From Acholeplasmatales bacterium (GTDB lineage: Bacteria > Bacillota_I > Bacilli_A > Acholeplasmatales > Anaeroplasmataceae): a DNA stretch of 5,878 nt. Of the stretch, positions 1-3,628 are shown piece by piece (position 1 is the stretch's first letter; every line of letters begins with the position of its first letter). The position numbers and the translations under genes are program-made. Where the stretch lies: the NCBI GenBank assembly GCA_017388605.1, contig JAFPIE010000108.1, positions 1-5,878 on the forward strand, in the 5' to 3' direction. The notes beneath the pieces are model-generated. The model saw only the letters and a list, made by a program, of their open reading frames with translations, did no database searches and had not been told where the DNA came from.

Positions 1-218
1 AGTCGATTCCCCTAGATGAAATATTAAATAAAGAGGAATATGAGACCCTAAGAGTCATTTATGTTGGTGGAAAGCTAAGGGACGATGCGAGATCCTCCTA
101 TTCCTATTTATTAAACACAAGAAATCTTGAAAAATTCTTCTTTTTAAAATCAAAAAGAAATAAGGATGAATATGAGCTTTCAGACTTTGTGTTAGATTAT
201 TTTAATAAAAAGAAATAA
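1..218 (+). CDS. C-terminal fragment of an unrecognised protein
   Basis: The frame starting at base 3 is open from the window edge to a TAA at 216-218 and gives the last 71 residues of a protein whose start lies upstream. The fragment is hydrophilic, rich in Lys, Glu and Tyr, has no membrane segment, and ends in a basic run (NKKK). I do not recognise a family. The reading is supported by its codon use, which matches the genes downstream, and by the following gene starting 56 bases later with its own Shine-Dalgarno site. No convincing hairpin terminator lies between the two, so this gene may be cotranscribed with the J-like gene and DUF4250. Function cannot be assigned from the tail alone. Confidence 0.6.
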   Translation, partial: SIPLDEILNKEEYETLRVIYVGGKLRDDARSSYSYLLNTRNLEKFFFLKSKRNKDEYELSDFVLDYFNKKK

Positions 219-274
219 TTATACATAATTCTGCGTTATTTTTATTATATCCTAGAGACAAAAGGAGTGATAAT

Positions 275-796
275 ATGACAATTGAGGAAAAAAAGGCACT
301 TGAGGCCTTACATATTATGGAGATTACTCCAGATCATACTATAAGTAGATTAGAGCTTAAGGAAAGCTTTCTATCCTTAAGTGAAAAATATATGGATAAT
401 AGTGAAAAATATAATAAAATGAAGAATGCCTATGATTATTTATATGATCATATGGAATTATTAAATGAGGCTATTCATAATAGGTTAAATCCATGCCATG
501 AGAGGCATGAATATAGCTATTCATGGGAAGAAAAAAAGGTAGAAGAGGTTCAAGGAGAGGTAGTAGAGGATAATCCAAAGAATGAGGCTACATTCAATCC
601 AAATGAATTACCTAAGGTAAAGGATAGACCTACGGTATTCGCAGCAGTATTATCCCTTGTATCTCCTTTGATAGGTATTATTATGTTCATTTTGACAAGA
701 AGGATTACACCAAAATCCTCATTCTTGTATTTATTCTTAGCTATCGTAGGCTTAATTGCATCCTATTTCCTTATGTTTTTCTTTTTCATGAGGTAG
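275..796 (+). CDS. J-domain-like membrane protein lacking the HPD motif
   Basis: This 173-residue protein starts at an ATG preceded by AAAGGAG (261-267) at good spacing. Residues about 9-58 resemble a J-domain in layout: an amphipathic helix (RLELKESFLSLSEKY, 25-39) where J-domain helix II would be, a short turn, then YNKMKNAYDYL (46-56), like helix III. The turn should carry the HPD tripeptide that stimulates Hsp70 ATPase activity, but it reads M40-D41-N42, so ordinary DnaK cochaperone activity is unlikely. A charged acidic linker (about 76-118) leads to two hydrophobic helices (about 120-140 and 149-171) joined by a basic loop (RRITPK), so the protein should be anchored in the cell membrane with the J-like part probably cytoplasmic. 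The J-like assignment is by pattern only. The alternative is a simple helical two-TM protein. The actual role is unknown. Confidence 0.8.
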   Translation: MTIEEKKALEALHIMEITPDHTISRLELKESFLSLSEKYMDNSEKYNKMKNAYDYLYDHMELLNEAIHNRLNPCHERHEYSYSWEEKKVEEVQGEVVEDNPKNEATFNPNELPKVKDRPTVFAAVLSLVSPLIGIIMFILTRRITPKSSFLYLFLAIVGLIASYFLMFFFFMR

Positions 797-799
797 CCT

Positions 800-979
800 A
801 TGTTACCTAAGAATCCAATTTTATTATTATCTATTGTGAATACAAAGCTTAGAGATTTTTATTCTAGCTTAGATGAATTATGTCAAGATTTAGATGAATC
901 TAAGGATGAGATTATAGATATATTAGCTAGGTTCGGTTATATCTATGATAAGGAATTAAACCAATTCCGTGAAAAATAA
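800..979 (+). CDS. DUF4250 family small protein
   Basis: This 59-residue protein starts three bases after the stop of the preceding gene. Its Shine-Dalgarno (GAGG, 790-793, six bases before the ATG) is formed by the last codons of that gene, so the two are probably translationally coupled. The N terminus MLPKNPILLLSIVNTKLRD and the later SSLDELCQDLD are characteristic of DUF4250, a family of about 55-65 residues widespread in Bacillota, and the length is typical. The whole protein looks like a small helical, acidic cytoplasmic domain, with alternating short helices as in a degenerate helix-turn-helix. No biochemical function is established to my knowledge. A strong terminator starts 12 bases after the stop, making it the last gene of its transcription unit. 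Confidence 0.88.
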   Translation: MLPKNPILLLSIVNTKLRDFYSSLDELCQDLDESKDEIIDILARFGYIYDKELNQFREK

Positions 980-991
980 GATTTAAGACAG

Positions 992-1033
992 AATAGAGAA
1001 ATGTGTTTAATGCCATTTCTCTATTTTTGTTTT
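992..1033 (+). terminator. Rho-independent terminator after DUF4250
   Basis: A perfect 12-bp inverted repeat (AATAGAGAAATG at 992-1003 with CATTTCTCTATT at 1014-1025, 10-nt loop) is followed by the T-rich tail TTTGTTTT. It begins 12 bases after the DUF4250 stop. It is also why the in-frame ATG at 1003, which is the end of the left arm, is a poor start for the next gene. Confidence 0.88.
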
Positions 1034-1038
1034 ATAAT
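1010..1038 (+). promoter_or_regulatory. Candidate promoter of the tocopherol-cyclase-like gene
   Basis: A perfect -10 hexamer TATAAT (1033-1038) sits 17 bases after ATGCCA (1010-1015), a 4-of-6 match to the -35 consensus. The predicted transcription start is near 1045, giving a leader of only about a dozen bases that still includes GAGG at 1045-1048. The promoter overlaps the right arm and tail of the preceding terminator. The -10 is strong and the -35 is weak. Confidence 0.5.
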
Positions 1039-1056
1039 ATAGTCGAGGTAATGGTT

Positions 1057-2184
1057 ATGTTTAATAAAAAAGATCCAAAAAGACAGCAGTGTATGCTTAC
1101 AGGTAAATTTAGAAAAAAAGGATATGACTGGTGGTGGCATTCCTTTACAGCTATAAATAGAAATACAAAGGAAGAAAAGGCCTTTTTTGCTGAATTCTTT
1201 TTAATAAATCCTGCCTTAGGTGGAAATGAGCCCATCTTTGGTCAATTAAAGGAGAATAAGGAAAAGGGTATAAGACCATCCTATTTAATGGTAAAATGTG
1301 GTACCTGGGGACATGATGCAAAACAGCTTCATAGATTCTTTGGCTGGAATCAAGTCAAGGTACATATGGGAGTACCATACCAAATTGAGGCTAAGGATTG
1401 CTACTTAGATAATGAAAGATTAAGACTAAAGGTTGAAGTTAAAGATTCTAAAAACCATCCTGAATGGATGTCGTCTGATGGTTCCATTGAAATGGAATTA
1501 ACCATGTCTAAAGAAATTACCTATAATGTTGGCTATGGCGCATCAGGGCTTTTCCGCGCATTAAAGGCCTATGAAATGTATTGGCATGCAGAAGGCATTA
1601 AAACGAAATATTTTGGTACCATTATTTATAATGGTGAGGTCTATGATGTTATACCAGAAAAATCCTATGGATATCAGGATAAAAACTGGGGCTCCAATTT
1701 TACTACCCCTTGGGTATGGCTATCCTCCAACTGTCTAAAGAGTAATATTACAGGAAATGTACTTTCCAATAGTGCCTTTGAAATTGGTGGTGGAAAGCCA
1801 AAGGTCTTTGGCATTTCCTTAGATAGAAAGCTTTTGGGCTGTATGTATTATGAAGGAAAAGAGATGGAATTTAATTTCTCTAAATTTTGGACAGGCTCTA
1901 AGACAAGCTTTAGTTGTGGAATTGAAGATGGCTACATGAAATGGCATGTCCTACAGTCTACAAAGAAATATATTATGGAATCTGAAATAAAGTGTAAGCT
2001 TGATGAAATGCTACTGGTTAATTATGAGGATCCAAATGGAGATAAGCGTCATAATAATCTATATAATGGTGGTACAGGTACTGGTAATATAAAAATATAT
2101 GAAAAGCGTGGCAAGAATAAGATATTAATCGATGATATAGAAGCTTCTCATATTGGATGTGAATATGGAGAATTTGACAAATAA
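1057..2184 (+). CDS. Tocopherol-cyclase-like family protein
   Basis: This 375-residue protein is assigned to the tocopherol-cyclase-like family, related in fold to CrtC/AttH hydratases (paired lipocalin-like beta barrels). The clues are an N-terminal WWWHSFTAINRNT...FFAEFFLINP segment (about 25-52) and the family-like YQDKNWG...PWVWL segment (206-222), followed by many Trp/Tyr/Gly-rich beta strands. Plant members close the chromanol ring of vitamin E. Bacillota members have no known role, and nothing here points to prenylquinone synthesis, so only the family is named. No signal peptide or TM helix is seen, suggesting the cytoplasm. The start at 1057 is chosen because GAGG (1045-1048) lies eight bases before it. 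ATG 1051 is too close to that site, and ATG 1003 lies in the upstream terminator and would add 18 hydrophobic residues. It appears monocistronic, with its own promoter and terminator. Confidence 0.82.
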   Translation: MFNKKDPKRQQCMLTGKFRKKGYDWWWHSFTAINRNTKEEKAFFAEFFLINPALGGNEPIFGQLKENKEKGIRPSYLMVKCGTWGHDAKQLHRFFGWNQVKVHMGVPYQIEAKDCYLDNERLRLKVEVKDSKNHPEWMSSDGSIEMELTMSKEITYNVGYGASGLFRALKAYEMYWHAEGIKTKYFGTIIYNGEVYDVIPEKSYGYQDKNWGSNFTTPWVWLSSNCLKSNITGNVLSNSAFEIGGGKPKVFGISLDRKLLGCMYYEGKEMEFNFSKFWTGSKTSFSCGIEDGYMKWHVLQSTKKYIMESEIKCKLDEMLLVNYEDPNGDKRHNNLYNGGTGTGNIKIYEKRGKNKILIDDIEASHIGCEYGEFDK

Positions 2185-2186
2185 AT

Positions 2187-2214
2187 TGGTTTCTTAGTGA
2201 AACCATTTTATTTT
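2187..2214 (+). terminator. Rho-independent terminator after the tocopherol-cyclase-like gene
   Basis: A 7-bp perfect stem (TGGTTTC 2187-2193, GAAACCA 2199-2205) closes a 5-nt loop and is followed by TTTTATTTT. It starts two bases after the stop codon. It is short but well formed. Confidence 0.78.
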
Positions 2215-2224
2215 GTGGTAAAAT
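2197..2224 (+). promoter_or_regulatory. Extended -10 promoter of the RluA-family gene
   Basis: TGTGGTAAAAT (2214-2224) matches the TRTGn extended -10 followed by a 5-of-6 -10 hexamer. GTGAAA (2197-2202), 16 bases upstream, matches the -35 consensus at four of six positions. Initiation six to seven bases after the hexamer falls at about 2231, which is the A of the start codon of the next gene. The -35 lies in the terminator stem of the previous gene. Confidence 0.55.
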
Positions 2225-2230
2225 ATCTAT

Positions 2231-3073
2231 ATGAGATTAGAATATATAGTAGAAAATGACAATATCCGTCTATCGGAGGAGCTTAAGCTTCATACAACGA
2301 AAAAATTATATAGAAGTATAAAATCTAAGAATTTAAAGATTTATGTTAATGGTATTGAAACTAAGACCTATCTTATGGTAAAAAAAGGAGATATTATCAC
2401 CATAGATTACGATAATGAAAAGGAAATTGAATGGCCACTATATGAATCTAGCTTAGATATATATTATGAGGATTCCAATTATTTAATTGTGAGTAAAAGA
2501 GCACATTTATTATCTATTCCAACAAAGGGGGAGCCTAAGAGTATATATCAAGAGGTTTTATATTACCTAAGGAATAAGAATGAGCCATTAACGATATCAC
2601 TATTAAATCGATTAGATAAGGAAACATCAGGCTTAATGATGATTGCGAAGAACAGGATTGCTGCCAATTTGATGCAGCCAACGCATGAAAAAATGGAAAG
2701 ATTTTATATTTGTAAAACACATGGGTTATGGGATATAAAGGAAGGTATAATTGATAATTATATAGAAAAGGATATAAATTCCAATAAAAGATATATCTCA
2801 GACCATGGAAAAAGAGCGATATCCCTATATAAGGTAATAAAGGAAATCGATGGAAATTCTTACCTCATGTTCCATTTAAAAACAGGTAGAACACATCAAA
2901 TAAGGTTACATACTTCCTATATGAAGCATCCCATATTTGGAGATACTATGTATGGAATAGAGGATGGTAGTACCACAATGGCTCTTTCAAGCTATAAAAT
3001 AAAATTCCATCATCCATATTTAAATAAAGATATAGAAATAGAATTAAAAGGAGAATTCGAATGGGAAAAATAG
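2231..3073 (+). CDS. RluA-family pseudouridine synthase with S4 domain
   Basis: This 280-residue enzyme should isomerise specific uridines to pseudouridine in cytoplasmic RNA, most likely 23S rRNA by analogy with RluC/RluD. An S4-like RNA-binding domain occupies about residues 10-60 (IYVNGIETKTYLMVKKGD). The catalytic domain follows, with NRLDKETSGL at 126-135, where D129 is the catalytic aspartate, and the family motif LKTGRTHQIRLH at 216-227. The usual HRLD histidine is Asn, a variant I recall from other Bacillota members. Length and N terminus (MRLEYIVENDN) fit the family, so the ATG at 2231 is accepted even though no Shine-Dalgarno precedes it; a promoter placed for leaderless transcription may explain this. 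The 3' end overlaps the DUF1292 start by 13 nt. Exact RNA target and RluC/RluD/YlyB-type orthology cannot be settled from sequence alone. Confidence 0.93.
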   Translation: MRLEYIVENDNIRLSEELKLHTTKKLYRSIKSKNLKIYVNGIETKTYLMVKKGDIITIDYDNEKEIEWPLYESSLDIYYEDSNYLIVSKRAHLLSIPTKGEPKSIYQEVLYYLRNKNEPLTISLLNRLDKETSGLMMIAKNRIAANLMQPTHEKMERFYICKTHGLWDIKEGIIDNYIEKDINSNKRYISDHGKRAISLYKVIKEIDGNSYLMFHLKTGRTHQIRLHTSYMKHPIFGDTMYGIEDGSTTMALSSYKIKFHHPYLNKDIEIELKGEFEWEK

Positions 3074-3312
3074 AAACAATAAAATTCACAGGTGAAAATG
3101 GAAAAGAAATGACCTTTGAAATCATCGCGGATTTAACCTATGAGGATTATAATTATTTAATCCTAAGGCCATTAAAAAAGTACGATGATTTAGAGCCAGA
3201 TCAGGCAATTGTCTTTCGAGTAGAATCCACAGTCGATGGAGATACCTATATCATCGAAGAAAATGATGAGATCATCGATGCAATAGAAGAGATTTATAAT
3301 TCCGAACTATAA
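3061..3312 (+). CDS. DUF1292 family protein
   Basis: This 83-residue acidic protein matches DUF1292 (the YrzB type of Bacillota) along its length: a beta-rich start (ETIKFTGENGKEMTFEIIAD), the YEDYNYLILRPL strand pair, IVFRVE, then an acidic helical end (EENDEIIDAIEEIYN). It starts inside the last codons of the pseudouridine synthase, in another frame, with AAGGAG (3048-3053) seven bases before the ATG, so it is translationally coupled to it. The stop overlaps the left arm of a terminator. The family is small, cytoplasmic and of unknown biochemical function. In Bacillus it is usually encoded beside yrrK (yqgF), so the RluA neighbour here is a different setting and could mark a second copy. 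Confidence 0.9.
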   Translation: MGKIETIKFTGENGKEMTFEIIADLTYEDYNYLILRPLKKYDDLEPDQAIVFRVESTVDGDTYIIEENDEIIDAIEEIYNSEL

Positions 3313-3334
3313 AGACCGAAAAGGTCTTTTTTTT
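3311..3334 (+). terminator. Rho-independent terminator after DUF1292
   Basis: A 7-bp perfect stem (AAAGACC 3311-3317, GGTCTTT 3323-3329) with loop GAAAA is followed by an uninterrupted T run to 3334. The left arm begins within the DUF1292 stop codon. It separates the housekeeping pair from the galactanase unit. Confidence 0.9.
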
Positions 3335-3355
3335 ATGCTTTATAACAAAACCAAA

Positions 3356-3391
3356 TTTTCGTTTTTAAACTTTTTCGTGAAAATAACGAAA
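3356..3391 (+). promoter_or_regulatory. TTTCGT repeats / candidate operator upstream of the peptide-galactanase unit
   Basis: TTTCGT occurs at 3357-3362 and 3373-3378 in direct orientation and as ACGAAA at 3386-3391. The last two form a palindrome with 6-bp arms and a 7-base centre (TTTCGTGAAAATAACGAAA, 3373-3391). Each direct copy has one more T before it. The cluster sits about 50-85 bases upstream of the predicted transcription start, where an activator site would be expected. In an AT-rich gap the repeated CG-containing core stands out. The regulator is unknown, and I see no match to a catabolite-repression (cre) site. Confidence 0.35.
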
Positions 3392-3407
3392 TTATTGAAA
3401 TAAAATG

Positions 3408-3436
3408 ATGACATTTTTTTCATTTTGATATACAAT
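3408..3436 (+). promoter_or_regulatory. Sigma-A-type promoter of the peptide-galactanase unit
   Basis: ATGACA (3408-3413, 5 of 6 to the -35 consensus) and TACAAT (3431-3436, 5 of 6 to the -10 consensus) are separated by exactly 17 bases. The predicted start is near 3443, giving a leader of about 48 bases before the ATG at 3491. The -35 region is embedded in small inverted repeats (AAAATG/CATTTT around it, and AAAATGA 3402-3408 with TCATTTT 3420-3426) that could be operator-like or simply reflect AT richness. Confidence 0.7.
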
Positions 3437-3448
3437 TAGAATGGTTTT

Positions 3449-3481
3449 GTAAGGAAATGGAGAAATCTTTACGCAAGGAGG
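3449..3481 (+). promoter_or_regulatory. Leader hairpins next to a strong Shine-Dalgarno
   Basis: In the predicted leader, GTAAGGA (3449-3455) can pair with TCTTTAC (3466-3472), seven pairs including one G-U, leaving the Shine-Dalgarno AAGGAGG (3475-3481, nine bases before ATG 3491) free. Alternatively TCTTT (3466-3470) can pair with AAGGA (3475-3479) across the loop ACGC and hide part of it. The two folds exclude each other. Both are weak, so a regulatory role is only a possibility. The Shine-Dalgarno itself is clear. Confidence 0.3.
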
Positions 3482-3490
3482 ACAATTTTA

Positions 3491-3628
3491 ATGAGAGAAT
3501 ATCTTAAGCCTATAATGGCAGAAGAGGAGCTTGAACTTAAGGATTGTATTGCTGTATCGAACGATGGTAATACAACCGATGGTGAAAGTGGAGCACTAGA
3601 GGATATCATGGGAGGAATTTTATCATGA
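3491..3628 (+). CDS. Small acidic YxKP-motif peptide, coupled to the galactanase
   Basis: This short gene encodes 45 residues. It has a strong Shine-Dalgarno (AAGGAGG, 3475-3481), is the first gene after a good promoter, and its TGA overlaps the ATG of the galactanase (ATGA at 3625-3628), which together argue for real translation. The N terminus MREYLKP...LELKDCIAVS resembles a loose class of tiny Bacillota proteins starting M-K/R-x-Y-x-KP, followed by an acidic/hydrophobic segment, a D/I/A turn and a Ser/Asn/Gly-rich tail; this is recalled pattern knowledge, not a named family. It has 11 acidic and 3 basic residues, one Cys (C19), a Gly/Thr/Ser-rich middle (24-34) and a hydrophobic end with GG (ALEDIMGGILS). 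There is no signal peptide or TM segment. Possible roles: leader peptide driving coupled translation, RiPP-like precursor, or a partner of the secreted enzyme. Function unknown. Confidence 0.72.
   Translation: MREYLKPIMAEEELELKDCIAVSNDGNTTDGESGALEDIMGGILS

Larger units (their letters stand above)
3345..3450. repeat. 9-bp inverted repeat flanking the promoter region
   Basis: ACAAAACCA (3345-3353) and TGGTTTTGT (3442-3450) are exact reverse complements with 88 bases between them. The right arm covers the predicted transcription start and the left arm follows the upstream terminator. It may be an operator pair or chance; no further extension of the match is seen on either side. Confidence 0.3.

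Noticed and set aside
219..260. Possible terminator or promoter between the first fragment and the J-like gene
   Set aside because: Only AT-rich sequence without a stable stem and T tail, and no hexamer pair at proper spacing.
1003..1056. In-frame upstream extension of the tocopherol-cyclase-like gene to ATG 1003, adding 18 residues with a hydrophobic stretch
   Set aside because: The ATG forms the end of a perfect 12-bp terminator stem, has no Shine-Dalgarno, and the extra residues are encoded by the terminator and promoter. The hydrophobic segment would be a false membrane anchor. GAGG at 1045-1048 fits ATG 1057.
1032..1235. Antisense reading frame of 67 codons
   Set aside because: It lies opposite the tocopherol-cyclase-like gene, has no recognisable domain, and is explained by the coding strand's composition.
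2174..2179. Perfect TTGACA -35 hexamer near the end of the tocopherol-cyclase-like gene
   Set aside because: No acceptable -10 hexamer lies 16-18 bases downstream. The usable -10 at 2219-2224 is 39 bases away, and the hexamer is explained by Phe-Asp-Lys codons.
2018..2206. Antisense reading frame of 62 codons
   Set aside because: It overlaps the 3' end of the tocopherol-cyclase-like gene and its terminator. The product is His/Tyr-rich low-complexity sequence with no family resemblance.
2535..2720. Antisense reading frame of 61 codons
   Set aside because: It is opposite the catalytic core of the pseudouridine synthase, where coding on the + strand is certain.
3491..3628. Classical bacteriocin or RiPP operon
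   Set aside because: The peptide has a vaguely precursor-like form, but no modification enzyme, peptidase-transporter or immunity gene is within the window; the coupled gene is a glycoside hydrolase.
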